DNA from: Actinoplanes sp. L3-i22
GTDB lineage: Bacteria; Actinomycetota; Actinomycetes; Mycobacteriales; Micromonosporaceae
Direction of reading: 5' to 3'
Length of the DNA: 64,000 bases
NCBI RefSeq assembly: GCF_019704555.1
Contig: NZ_AP024745.1
Location: forward strand, 1,293,501-1,357,500
Shown: positions 36,552 to 45,615 of the stretch, in pieces
Position numbering within the stretch: position 1 is the first letter of the stretch
Layout: the number at the start of each line of letters is the position of its first letter
Notes under the pieces: generated by a model
The model's input: the letters and a program-made list of their open reading frames with translations, nothing else
What the model was told of the DNA's origin: nothing
Databases searched by the model: none
Program-made: the position numbers and the translations under genes

Positions 36552-38280
36552 CCGGCTGGCGCTGGCCGAGTGGCAGCGCATCCGACGATATGCGGTGCCC
36601 GCCCGGATGATCGAGGAGTGCGCGGCGGCGCGTGCGCGCGGCGACTGGGCCGCCGCCTGCGCGGCCGGCGAGGTCGACGTCACCTTCGACGCCGAGTCGC
36701 TGACCACCCGGCACGGCCCGGCCGTCACCGCCGTGCTGCTCGAGATGCTGGCCGGCTTCGCGCCCGATCTGCTGCGCTGGCACCTGCCCCGGGCGCTCGG
36801 CGGCCACACCACCCTGGCCACCGGCAAGGACTACATTCTGGCTCCGGACGGCCCGGTCGAGCAGGACACGGTCGTGCTCGTGGTCCGCTCCCCGGTCTCG
36901 GTGCTCGGCTCGCAGCGGCTGACGCTCTCCGCGTCCAGGCTCGGCGACCTGCTGACGGAGGCCGATCCCCGGGAGTCGCCACCGCAGCCGATCCGGCTCG
37001 CGCCGCACCACTGGGACGCCCGGCGGGCCGGTGAGCTGCGCGCCGCGGCCGGCGGTTCGGCCGAGCGCCTGCCCGGCTTCACCCCGGCCGGCGACCCGCT
37101 CCCGGCCGCCGCGCTGGGGGCGGGCAACGACGCCCCGGCGCGCGTCGAGCGGGCCCTGCTGGCCGGGCAACCGTTCGCCGGGTGGCACGAGGCCGGTCTG
37201 CGGTTGCCGCCCGACGATTTCCCCGTCCAGGCGGATCCCCGGTCGTCCGATCCCCGGTCGCCGGAGAGCGCCGTCGATCGGCGGATCGACCCGGTGGAAG
37301 CCCGGTGGATCGACCCGTGGGCGGTGGCCGCCGAGGCCCGGCGGGTCGCCGCCCGGTTCGGCCACCGGACCCTGGCCCTCTGGTTCTCCTATGACCGGCT
37401 GCTGCGCCTCGACGTCGACGCCGACACCGTGCGGGTCACTCCGGTCACCGTCGTCTGGCGGCGGAACGACGAGATGCGCCGGCTGCCGGTGCTGTCGCTC
37501 GAGATGCTGGGCTACCCGGTCGACCTGGAGCTGGTCCGGAGCGGCCGGTTGCCGGCCGGCGCGCTGCACCCGCTGGTCCGGGCGGCGCTGTTCCCGGCCG
37601 CCCCGCCGGCGCCCGTGGCGCCGCCGCCCGATCCGGCGCCGATCCGGGTGCGCTGCCGCGGCGAGTGGCATCCGGTCGAGCACCGGGCCGGGCAGCTCCG
37701 GTTGCCCCTCCACACCGCCGACGAGGAGCAGCGGGAACGTGCCCTGCGCGCCTTCGGCGGCACGGTGACCGGCTGCTTCGCCGCGGCGCAGACCTGGACC
37801 GGTGCGTCCGGCCGGCTGCCGAGACGGCTGCGCGCCCACCGCGACGACCTGTGGCTGCGGATGCTGCACGGCGGCACCCGGACGGTGCTGGAGCTCCTCG
37901 ACGCCGGGATGGACCCGCGGATCCGGGACGGCCGCGGCCGGACCCTGCTGCACCAGGTCCGCGCGTTCGACCACGCCCGCCTGCTGCCCCGGCTGCTCGC
38001 CGCCGGCCTGGACGTGAACGCCCGCGACAAGGAGGGCAGCACCCCGCTCTACCTGGCGGTGGTCCACGTCTGGCCGGCCGGGCTGATCACCGCCCTGGTC
38101 GACGCGGGCGCCGACCCGCACACCCCGAACCAGGACGACCAGTCGGTGCTCGGCTACATCGACGAGTACCTGGAGTTCTTCGCCTTCGAGGAGTACGACG
38201 GCGACGACGCCCCGGAATACGAGAGCATCCGTGGCCCCGAGTTCCGGGCCGCCATCGACTACCTGAAGGAGCGCGCATGA
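36538..38280 (+). CDS. ankyrin-repeat protein of a MoxR-VWA operon
   Basis: 580 residues. The N-terminal 400 residues match no family I know. The C-terminal part holds about three ankyrin-type repeats (about 440-545): TVLELLDAGMDPRIRDGRGR, LLPRLLAAGLDVNARDKEGS, ITALVDAGADPHTPNQDDQS. Ankyrin repeats suggest a scaffold or recognition role. ATG 36538 begins after the tRNA-like element; the stop overlaps the MoxR start (ATGA). Confidence 0.78.
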   Translation: MSGHDRLALAEWQRIRRYAVPARMIEECAAARARGDWAAACAAGEVDVTFDAESLTTRHGPAVTAVLLEMLAGFAPDLLRWHLPRALGGHTTLATGKDYILAPDGPVEQDTVVLVVRSPVSVLGSQRLTLSASRLGDLLTEADPRESPPQPIRLAPHHWDARRAGELRAAAGGSAERLPGFTPAGDPLPAAALGAGNDAPARVERALLAGQPFAGWHEAGLRLPPDDFPVQADPRSSDPRSPESAVDRRIDPVEARWIDPWAVAAEARRVAARFGHRTLALWFSYDRLLRLDVDADTVRVTPVTVVWRRNDEMRRLPVLSLEMLGYPVDLELVRSGRLPAGALHPLVRAALFPAAPPAPVAPPPDPAPIRVRCRGEWHPVEHRAGQLRLPLHTADEEQRERALRAFGGTVTGCFAAAQTWTGASGRLPRRLRAHRDDLWLRMLHGGTRTVLELLDAGMDPRIRDGRGRTLLHQVRAFDHARLLPRLLAAGLDVNARDKEGSTPLYLAVVHVWPAGLITALVDAGADPHTPNQDDQSVLGYIDEYLEFFAFEEYDGDDAPEYESIRGPEFRAAIDYLKERA

Positions 38281-39452
38281 CGTCCGGACTGGACGCCGCC
38301 GACGAGGTGCTGGACCGGATCCGGGCCACCCGGACCGAGCCGGCCACCGACCACCAGGTGGCCGCACTGGCCCTGACCGTCGCGGCGAACCTGCCGGTGC
38401 TGCTCTGGGGCGAGCCGGGAATCGGCAAGTCGGCCACCCTCGGCCAGCTCGCCGAGGGCCTGGGCGCCCCGATGGAGACCGTGATCGCCAGCGTGCACGA
38501 GCCGTCCGACTTCGCCGGCCTGCCGATCGTCGGCGACGACCCGGCGACGCAGGGCGTGCCGATGGCCCCGCCGGACTGGGCGGTCCGGCTGTCCCGGGCC
38601 GGCCGCGGCATCCTGTTCCTGGACGAGCTCTCCTCGGCGCCGCCCGCGGTCCAGGCCGCCCTGCTGCGGGTGGTCCTGGAACGCCGGGTCGGCAGCCTGT
38701 CCCTGCCGCCCTCGGTACGGATCGTCGCCGCGGCGAACCCGCCGGCCAGCGCCGCCGACGGATGGCACCTGAGCCCGCCGCTGGCCAACCGGTTCGTCCA
38801 CCTGCACTGGACGCACGACCCGCGGGTGGTCGCCCGGGGCCTGGCCGGCGTCTGGCCGCGGGCCGAGGTGCCGGTCATCGCCACCGCCCGGACGCCGAGC
38901 GCGCTGGCCCGTGCCCGCGGCGTGCTCGCCGGGTTCCTCACCGCCCGGCCCGGCCTGACCCACCACCTGCCGTCCGACGCCGAGGCCCGCGGCGGCGCCT
39001 GGCCCTCCCCGCGCACCTGGGACATGGCGCTGCGCCTGCTGGTCTTCCACTTCTGCACGAACACCGCTCGGGAGGCGCTGACCACGGCTCTGGTCGGCGC
39101 GGTCGGCGACGGCGCGGGACTGGAGCTGGCGACGTACCTCCATGAGCTTGATCTTCCTGATCCGGAACGGGTGCTGGCCGACCCGGCCGCGTTCGCCCTG
39201 CCCGACCGGGGTGACCGGCAGCTCGCCTTCCTCACCGCGGTGGTCTCCGCGATCGAGGCGTCGGTGACCCGGGAACGCTGGGAGGCGGGCTGGGTCGTGC
39301 TGGCCAAGGCGGTCGACGCCGGGGTGCCCGACGTGGCCGCCCGCGCCGCGTTCGACCTGGCCCGGATGCGCCGGCCGGACTGGCCGGTGCCGGCCTCGAT
39401 CGACGCGTTCGTCGAGGTGCTCAGCGTGTCCGGGCTGCTGGCCGGTGCCTGA
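38277..39452 (+). CDS. MoxR-type AAA+ ATPase
   Basis: 391 residues. Walker A GEPGIGKS (45-52), Walker B GILFLDELSS (111-120), sensor-1-like VRIVAAANPP and the SPPLANRF arginine-finger region identify a MoxR-group AAA+ protein. These ATPases act as chaperones on VWA partners through a metal-ion-dependent adhesion site. A matching VWA gene overlaps by eight bases downstream. Confidence 0.9.
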   Translation: MTSGLDAADEVLDRIRATRTEPATDHQVAALALTVAANLPVLLWGEPGIGKSATLGQLAEGLGAPMETVIASVHEPSDFAGLPIVGDDPATQGVPMAPPDWAVRLSRAGRGILFLDELSSAPPAVQAALLRVVLERRVGSLSLPPSVRIVAAANPPASAADGWHLSPPLANRFVHLHWTHDPRVVARGLAGVWPRAEVPVIATARTPSALARARGVLAGFLTARPGLTHHLPSDAEARGGAWPSPRTWDMALRLLVFHFCTNTAREALTTALVGAVGDGAGLELATYLHELDLPDPERVLADPAAFALPDRGDRQLAFLTAVVSAIEASVTRERWEAGWVVLAKAVDAGVPDVAARAAFDLARMRRPDWPVPASIDAFVEVLSVSGLLAGA

Positions 39453-40617
39453 CCCGGAGGTCCCGCTGGACCGGACGAAACTGCTGGCCGCCCGACTGAA
39501 AGCGGCCGGCGCCCAGCCGTACCTCGCCTCCGCCCTCTACAGCCTCACGGTGGTGCCGACGACCGCGATCGCCACGATGGCCGTCGACCGGCACTGGCGC
39601 TGCTACGTCGCCCCGGAGTTCGTCGCCGCCACGCCGGTCCCCGAACTGGCCGCGGTCTGGCTGCACGAGGCCGCACACCTGCTGCGCGACCATTTCGGGC
39701 GCGCCGAGCTGGTCCCGCCGAAGTTCGCCGGCGACCACCACCGGATCAACGTGGCCCAGGACTGCGAGATCAACGACGACATCGCCGGGCTGCCCGCCGG
39801 CGCGCTGAAGCCGGCGACGTTCGGCCTGGCCACCGGCCGCCTGTTCGAGGAGTACCTGCCCGCGATCCCGGCCACGGCCCACCATCCACAGTGCGGCTCC
39901 GGCGCCCACGGCAGCCCGATGCCCTGGGAGTCCGGCACCGCCCCACGGGTCAGCCCGGTCGAGGCGGCCGCCATCCGCCGCCAGACCGCCCAGGCGATCC
40001 GCGCGGCGGCGAAGTCCCGCGGCAACCTGCCGGGCGGCTGGCAGCGCTGGGCCGACCGGATCCTGGAGCCGGTCGTCGACTGGCGGCGCGCCCTGGCCGG
40101 CGCGGTCCGCGAGGCGGCCGCCTGGGCGGCCGGTGCGGTCGACTACACCTACCATCGCCCGTCCCGCCGGGGCGCCGCCCTGCCGCGAGTGGTCCTGCCC
40201 AGCCTGCGCCGCCCGACCGCCCGGGTCGCGGTGGTGGTCGACACGTCCGGCTCGATGGGCGACGACGAACTCACCGCGGTCCTGGCCGAGCTGTCCGGCG
40301 TCCTGCGCGCGGTCGGCATCGGCCGGGAGCGCGTCACGGTCCTCTCCTGCGACGCCGACGTCCAGACCGTCCGCCGGGTGGGCAACATCGGCGAGGTCGA
40401 ACTGGCCGGCGGCGGCGGCACCGACATGCGGGTGGGCATCGAGCACGCCCTGCGGGCCCGCCTGAAGCCGAACATCATCGTGGTCTTCACCGACGGCTAC
40501 ACCCCGTGGCCCGACCATGCCCCGGGCCAGACCCGGGTGGTGGCCGGCCTGATCGGCGCCTCCCCACCACCCCCACCCACCTGGATCGAGTCGATCCACA
40601 TCCCCGAGACCCTCTGA
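39445..40617 (+). CDS. predicted metallopeptidase-VWA protein (DUF2201-like)
   Basis: 390 residues. The N-terminal domain has HEAAHLL (74-80) and DCEINDD (106-112), a zincin-like site. The C-terminal VWA domain has the MIDAS DTSGSMGDD (266-274) and the later GGGGTDM and VVFTDGY motifs. This matches DUF2201-type proteins that pair with MoxR ATPases. GTG 39445. All three operon genes overlap, so they are translated together. Confidence 0.88.
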   Translation: MPDPEVPLDRTKLLAARLKAAGAQPYLASALYSLTVVPTTAIATMAVDRHWRCYVAPEFVAATPVPELAAVWLHEAAHLLRDHFGRAELVPPKFAGDHHRINVAQDCEINDDIAGLPAGALKPATFGLATGRLFEEYLPAIPATAHHPQCGSGAHGSPMPWESGTAPRVSPVEAAAIRRQTAQAIRAAAKSRGNLPGGWQRWADRILEPVVDWRRALAGAVREAAAWAAGAVDYTYHRPSRRGAALPRVVLPSLRRPTARVAVVVDTSGSMGDDELTAVLAELSGVLRAVGIGRERVTVLSCDADVQTVRRVGNIGEVELAGGGGTDMRVGIEHALRARLKPNIIVVFTDGYTPWPDHAPGQTRVVAGLIGASPPPPPTWIESIHIPETL

Positions 40618-40683
40618 CAGCGACGCCGTGGCCCTTCTGACAGCGACCTCCGCGGCCCTTCTGACAGCGACCTCCGCCGCCCC
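40613..40683. repeat. three imperfect 23-24 bp tandem repeats
   Basis: TCTGACAGCGAC begins each copy, at 40613, 40636 and 40660. The first copy includes the stop of the VWA gene. The repeats lie in the 3' flank and may have spread by slippage. Confidence 0.75.
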
Positions 40684-41081
40684 GGCGTCCGCACGGGCCC
40701 ACGGCGATCCCGCTCAGCGGCCGAAAGGCGTGAAGGAATCGCGACCGGATACGTGGCCCTGATCACGATCACGGCCTTGTTCGGGCCACGCGCCGGGAGA
40801 CATCGGCGAACCCGGCGGGCGTGTCGTCGTACCGCGAAAATCGGCCAAGCCGAAGCGGCCGGAACCCAAGGGCATCGAGACACCCGGCAAGCGCTGATGG
40901 AAATCCGCCCGATTTTACCGGCGAGGATCCGGGCGCGCCGCAGTTCGCCGGAGAAGCCGCGGGCCGGCCACGCACTCGTCCGAAGAGTCGCGCAGAGCAC
41001 GAAACCGAAGCGCCCGACAAGGACAGTCTCGGCACCGCGACGCCCGTTCACGCGAAACTGGCCAAGAAGATCCACTGCCGA
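40618..41081. other. intergenic stretch before the integrated element
   Basis: 464 bases with no convincing gene. Open frames here are basic and lack any domain pattern. Apart from the three tandem repeats at its left edge I see nothing structured. Confidence 0.5.
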
Positions 41082-41179
41082 GTGACAGCAAACGACCCCG
41101 GTCGAGGGAATCCCTCTGACCAGGGCCGATGCGGTGGAGCGGGCGCCGAGAATCGAACTCGCGTAATCAGTTTGGAAGA
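41082..41179. repeat. left junction: displaced tRNA-Gly 3' end and terminator (attL side)
   Basis: 98 bases homologous to 56832-56931. The first half is a decayed copy of the terminator hairpin (GTGACAGCAAACG onward). The last 43 bases (41137-41179) match the 3' part of tRNA-Gly with one difference (C at 41146, A at 56898). This is the original chromosomal 3' end pushed away by integration. Confidence 0.88.
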
Positions 41180-41438
41180 TCGCTACCCGACACCGTGATC
41201 TAGGCGAATCGCCTGCTCAGGATGGGTGACTGAGTGACCGATCATGACCGCTCGTGGCCCTTGTTGATCTCGGCTACTGGCCCGCTAATGGCCCGGTTCC
41301 CGTGCCGCCCGACCGCTTGCGGCCCGCCGGCCCACCCGCCCGCGGTGACTGTCCTTCCCAATGGCAAGCCGCGAAGCGGCGCGGCAGCAGATGCGGCATT
41401 GGGCGGGCTGGGCGGAGGACTAGCCGCATTATGGCCGT

Positions 41439-41981
41439 TCAAAATCTTGACGTGTCTTTCCTGGCTTGCTCGCGTAGGTCGTCGATCAACCCTGCGAGTA
41501 CCTCGATCTCCGCTGTCAGCCGAAATGCGTGTTGATCGCGGTCGGCATACTCCGTCGATCTGGTGGCCCGGATGTCTTCTTCGATCTTGGCAAGAGACTC
41601 GTAGGTAGCTAGCGCGGCGCGAAATACCTCCGGCCATGCTGCCAGGAGCTTTCTGAACTCTGGTGTGGTGTCGAGCTGGGACAGAGCGTCGAGAGTCGCC
41701 TGCTCACGTTCGTCTGCGATCGAGTGATCGAATGGACGGCGGGCCTCTATCGCCCGTCGCAACTCGTCTCGGACATGGGCGATCCAGGGAAGGATCTTGA
41801 GGTAGGCCTCGCGCGCACGAACCTCACGCGCGGTCCGTGCGTCGCGGGCGGCCTTGCGCCAGTCAAGGGCAAACGTCACGGCCAGAGTCGCGCCGGAGCC
41901 GAGCAGAGTGAAGCAACCCGCAATGACGGCCGTTGCCCACCATGGAGCAGCCGCAGTGGTCGGCTGCGCAAGAGAAAGCAT
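41439..41981 (-). CDS. small membrane protein, coiled-coil C-terminus
   Basis: 180 residues. One membrane helix (about 13-37, WWATAVIAGCFTLLGSGATL) is followed by a charged helical region (DARTAREVRAREAYLKIL and onward), probably coiled-coil. Its family is unknown to me. It is the outermost gene on the left of the AICE, facing attL, so it is element cargo. ATG 41981. Confidence 0.65.
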   Translation of the reverse strand: MLSLAQPTTAAAPWWATAVIAGCFTLLGSGATLAVTFALDWRKAARDARTAREVRAREAYLKILPWIAHVRDELRRAIEARRPFDHSIADEREQATLDALSQLDTTPEFRKLLAAWPEVFRAALATYESLAKIEEDIRATRSTEYADRDQHAFRLTAEIEVLAGLIDDLREQARKDTSRF

Positions 41982-42321
41982 CGAGCCAAGGTAAGGCTGA
42001 GAACCTGGTGGAGTCCACGCGCGGGCAGCGAATCCGCCGGGTCAGTGGATCGAGGCACGAATCTTGGCCGGCGTGCCGGCCGATGCCGGCCGGAGGCCGC
42101 CAGCAGGCCGAGCGCGCCGGCCGCGCCGCGCTTGCGTGGCGCCTTGGTCCAGAAGAGATCAATTCGGCAGTACGTGACCGATATGGGACGGTGGAATAAA
42201 GATCGATTCGGCGTGCTCAGGAATTTCAGCACAAGACAAGGGCTTGTCTTGAAGCTGACAAAGTTTCCCTCCTGAACTTTCGGCTGATACATGTAGTAGG
42301 GAAGGCATCGACAGTGATCGA
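41982..42321. other. intergenic between divergent cargo genes
   Basis: 340 bases. GC content falls sharply from about 42150 onward, marking the change to the low-GC cargo. Overlapping open frames on both strands show no family pattern. It should hold the promoters of the two divergent transcripts, but I cannot place them. Confidence 0.45.
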
Positions 42322-42786
42322 ATGGCGATCCTTGTGAAGAGCTTTGCATTGGAAAGTGAGGCGGCCCGGGTGGACATTAATGAAGTTGCTACCTCTGTGG
42401 CTTCGGCATTGGCTTCATCTATGGCGACAGGCATTTGGATTTATGCTCGTGAGCGTGTGGCTCAAATCTTAGGGAATGGCGCCGAGGAGCGGGCCGTCCT
42501 GTCCGATCTGGATAATATGCAAGCTGCCCTAACTCAGGCACCGGCGGAGGAAAAGGAAAGCCTTTCTGTCATTGCTGAGGCTGAGATTCGTGGGCAGCTT
42601 AAGCACCGACTCCGACGGGATCCGAAATTTGCCGCGGAGTTCGCAGCCTTGGCGAATGAAGTGTCGCTGCGCATTTCATCGCAGCCGTCCGGAACCGTCT
42701 TTCAGCATGGGAAGTCTGAAGGAAACAGCACATTCTTTCAAGTTGGACGTGACTTTCATGGACGACTTCCTGGATCAGCTGATTAG
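42322..42786 (+). CDS. small protein with C-terminal RHIM-like motif (first gene of cargo operon)
   Basis: 154 residues. The N-terminal half has a hydrophobic helix (EVATSVASALASSMATGIWI) that may enter the membrane, then a helical AEIRGQLKHRLRRDPKFAAEFA region. The C-terminus has two FQxG cores: TVFQHG (126-130) and NSTFFQVGRDFH (135-146). This is like the (I/V)Q(V/I/L)G core of RHIM and bacterial amyloid signalling motifs. The next gene carries almost the same motif near its N-terminus. ATG 42322 lacks a good ribosome site. GC content is well below the chromosome's. Confidence 0.72.
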   Translation: MAILVKSFALESEAARVDINEVATSVASALASSMATGIWIYARERVAQILGNGAEERAVLSDLDNMQAALTQAPAEEKESLSVIAEAEIRGQLKHRLRRDPKFAAEFAALANEVSLRISSQPSGTVFQHGKSEGNSTFFQVGRDFHGRLPGSAD

Positions 42787-42795
42787 GGGATATAG

Positions 42796-44859
42796 ATGGA
42801 CTGGGCAACGGGGGATGGGCAATCGGACTTGGACCGTGACTATGAAAAAGAGGCGCGGAAAGATACTATGCTTCCCGTGCAGCTAGGAATAGCTACCGAA
42901 AATAGTACATTCTTTCAGGTTGGCGGTAGTCTCCATCAGAATCTGATTCGGTTGGTTCCTTCGATGGCTGTAGATCTTGAGGCGCGTAATGAGCTGGTGA
43001 CCTTTGAGCCACCTCCAGGGTATTGGGACGCAGTAGGGCTATTTGATGGATCTGAAGGCAATGATTCATCTGAACTTCAGGCTTCATCTTCTGTTGTCGT
43101 GCTTAAGGGGCCGGTCGGAATTGGTCGTCGAACGGCGGCGTTGGCGCTCCTCGCAAGGGATAATTCCACGGGTGAGATCCGTGAACTGCTACCGGATTGG
43201 TCGAAGCCTAGAGCCGATGTACTTCACGCAGAGCCGGGGGGACGGTATCTTCTTGATCTGACGTATGAGGAAGCCGATTTGGGAGATTTATTTTCCAAAA
43301 CCCTCCAAGAGCACGCGGCCAGGCTTGCAAAAGTGGGCGCCCGGATGGTGATCACAGTGACCCCAGATGTCTGGCGTTCATGCGAGCAGCAAACGGCCAA
43401 TTTTACCATCTTGTTGGATATTCCTGATCCGATTAATGTCGTCACTAAGCGTTTATGGGCTAGAAGTTCTGGGCACGCCATTGATGAAATAAAGGCGATT
43501 CCTCAACTCGCTAATCTGCTCCGTGATCTGATTGATAATCGTAGGCCTCCTCGGCGCGCCGTCGATCTGTCGGAAGCTCTGTCCTCTCCGAGTCAGCTAG
43601 ACCAGGAAAGTGTCGATAGGATAGTCGCTGAGTACCACCATTGGAAGGGCTTCCTTGACGAGCAACTTGGCGACGTTAAAGATGAGTCTGACCGTCAGAC
43701 CTACGCTCGGCAGCGGGCTCTTCTTATCGCCGCGTCCGTTTTGAACGGAGTGGCCGCCGACATCGTCTTTTCAGCCTCTTACGCTTTACTGGATCGTATA
43801 AAGGCATCTCCTCCGGCAGGCGAACTTCTCGTGGGCCCGGAGTTGTCAGGCCTTCTGGCACGTATACAAGCGGATCGTGCTGGCGATGCTGTCTTTTTAA
43901 CGACCAAGCATCCGGGTCTGGACAACGCAGTTCTTGATAGGGTCTGGACGGAAAGGCCTCAGCTTCGGCAAGATCTTCTTGAATGGCTTGCAGACCTAAC
44001 TACTGAGCGAGGATTGGCGTACAAGTGTATTGACCGTGTTTCTTGGGTGCTTGCCAGGATCGCTGTTGAACATAGGGCGTTGGAAGTTCTTGATGTAGTC
44101 CAGCGTTGGCTGGCCGAAGGGCGGCAACACCGGAGGCTTTCGGTATCACTACTGCAAGAACTCGCACAGAGTCGTGATATCGGATCTGCGGTTCGTCGTA
44201 AACTCTATGAGTGGGCTAATTCGAAGAACGTGCCCGTTCATGTGGGTACTGGTGTCGCTGAAGTATGCTCAGGGGAATTTGGTGTGCGATACCCTGAAAT
44301 GGCTCTTGTGCGGCTACGCTTGTTGGCTGATAGCCCTATCGGGGAAATACGATACGCTGCCTTCGGGGCAGTGCGTAAGTTGGCAAAGTCGAGTGATTTA
44401 ATCCGCAGGGCTGTAGTGCGACAAGTTTTTACTTGGGTGGTAAGTGATGCCTATCGCCAAGTCGGGAAATCAGTAAGCTTGTCGATCTTCGATCCGAGCG
44501 GCGAGGATCCCGTATTCGATGAAATTTTGAACGACGCGACTAGCGACGCGGAGATTTTTGCCAGAATTCGAGACGGATGGTTGACCCTTATTGATGACAG
44601 GGAAACCCGTCCTAAGGCGCTGGAAGTTGCTTGGCGCTGGTTGGAACAGGTCGATGACGGCAAATCAGACAGTAGTGCTGTCATTGATGTCCTGGCGCCA
44701 GCTATACGTGCGTCAATCAACCTCGATGGCGTAGGGCCATTTCTCGTTAGGTCGCCGGAAAAGGTCTCGGCCGCGAGGGAGGCGCTTCTTCTGCGGCTCG
44801 TTAGGCCCCATGCTGATGATGCCGTTGGTCATGTGTTGCGCCAGCGGGAGCCAAATTGA
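42796..44859 (+). CDS. large degenerate P-loop protein with N-terminal NSTFFQVG motif
   Basis: 687 residues. Motif NSTFFQVGGSLH at 36-47. A P-loop-like VVLKGPVGIGRRTAALALLA starts near 100; GPVGIGRRT has Arg-Arg where Lys-Thr/Ser is usual, a variant I associate with STAND-like actinobacterial NTPases. YLLDLTYEEADLGDLF and ARMVITVTPDVWR follow as likely core strands. The C-terminal 400 residues are helical, possibly superhelical repeats (RLRLLADSPIGEIRYAAFGA). ATG 42796 follows AGGGGA; nine bases separate it from the previous stop. Probable signalling ATPase; mechanism unknown. Confidence 0.75.
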   Translation: MDWATGDGQSDLDRDYEKEARKDTMLPVQLGIATENSTFFQVGGSLHQNLIRLVPSMAVDLEARNELVTFEPPPGYWDAVGLFDGSEGNDSSELQASSSVVVLKGPVGIGRRTAALALLARDNSTGEIRELLPDWSKPRADVLHAEPGGRYLLDLTYEEADLGDLFSKTLQEHAARLAKVGARMVITVTPDVWRSCEQQTANFTILLDIPDPINVVTKRLWARSSGHAIDEIKAIPQLANLLRDLIDNRRPPRRAVDLSEALSSPSQLDQESVDRIVAEYHHWKGFLDEQLGDVKDESDRQTYARQRALLIAASVLNGVAADIVFSASYALLDRIKASPPAGELLVGPELSGLLARIQADRAGDAVFLTTKHPGLDNAVLDRVWTERPQLRQDLLEWLADLTTERGLAYKCIDRVSWVLARIAVEHRALEVLDVVQRWLAEGRQHRRLSVSLLQELAQSRDIGSAVRRKLYEWANSKNVPVHVGTGVAEVCSGEFGVRYPEMALVRLRLLADSPIGEIRYAAFGAVRKLAKSSDLIRRAVVRQVFTWVVSDAYRQVGKSVSLSIFDPSGEDPVFDEILNDATSDAEIFARIRDGWLTLIDDRETRPKALEVAWRWLEQVDDGKSDSSAVIDVLAPAIRASINLDGVGPFLVRSPEKVSAAREALLLRLVRPHADDAVGHVLRQREPN

Positions 44860-45581
44860 CGGTTTGGCAAAGTGCATTAGGTTGGCTGCATGTGGCCGGA
44901 TGGCGCCGTTGCAAGATCAGCACGGCTATTGATTCTGAGGTGGATGGAGCAGTATTCAAGCTAACTGTATATGTGTTGTGGCGTAGGACTGCTGGTGAGT
45001 TGCCCGAGAGAAATTTGGCTGAAATACATGAGGCCGTGGTGAAGTCGGCTGGTGAGGCTCTGGAAATGAGCTCGGTCCTTTCTCTCCAATCCGCGGAATT
45101 GAGGGTTAGGGCTGCGTTATCCGAATTGCAGGTTAAGATCAATGCGAATAAAGTACTAGTGTTTTTTGATAGTTTTTTAGAGGCGGATGAGTATGATATT
45201 AAAATTGCATGGCGCAGTCGGCAAGAGCGGCGCGCTGTAAATGCGGCTGCTGTTAATGAGATGGCGCGCTTGAAGTTCCTAAGAGATGAAGTGTTCGCGG
45301 ACTCACTGCTGGCTCGTATTTGGTGGATGCAGCAACGGCCTGAGCTGGTGTCATCTATTGGTAATAGTGTATTTCTTGAAGCAGTGACGGCGGCTACCGC
45401 GCGCGAAGAGGCTGATGGATATGAGAGCGAAGGGCTGTTAGAGTTCCTGCGAGAATTTACGCAGTGGCTCAAGAGCGGAGATGCTCGCGCTGACATGACA
45501 ATCAGCCTTTTCGATAGCCTGTTGGCAACACTGCGAGAGGACGATCTGCGCGATTCTTTGCAGCGTGGTTTCTCCAAGTAG
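44856..45581 (+). CDS. unknown protein, third gene of cargo operon
   Basis: 241 residues. I recognise no family. An N-terminal beta-rich part (FKLTVYVLWRR, then IHEAVVKSAGEALEM) is followed by long helices and a C-terminal helical region (LLEFLREFTQWLKSGD). No signal peptide or membrane helix. TTG 44856 overlaps the stop of the P-loop gene (TTGA) with GGGAG upstream, so it is translationally coupled and should act with that protein. Same low GC as its partners. Confidence 0.7.
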   Translation: MTVWQSALGWLHVAGWRRCKISTAIDSEVDGAVFKLTVYVLWRRTAGELPERNLAEIHEAVVKSAGEALEMSSVLSLQSAELRVRAALSELQVKINANKVLVFFDSFLEADEYDIKIAWRSRQERRAVNAAAVNEMARLKFLRDEVFADSLLARIWWMQQRPELVSSIGNSVFLEAVTAATAREEADGYESEGLLEFLREFTQWLKSGDARADMTISLFDSLLATLREDDLRDSLQRGFSK

Positions 45582-45615
45582 TCGGTCTACTCGCGCAGGT
45601 GTTATCTGGCAGCGA

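Noticed and set aside
40753..41085. Short basic frame before the left att site
   Set aside because: No ribosome site, no family pattern, and it runs into the displaced tRNA/terminator segment.
41137..41179. A second tRNA gene at the left junction
   Set aside because: Only the 3' 43 bases of tRNA-Gly are present; acceptor 5' strand and D arm are missing, so it is the displaced fragment.
41724..42275. Overlapping frames on both strands in the left part of the element
   Set aside because: Composition changes midway where GC drops, and each overlaps the better-supported membrane protein or the intergenic gap.
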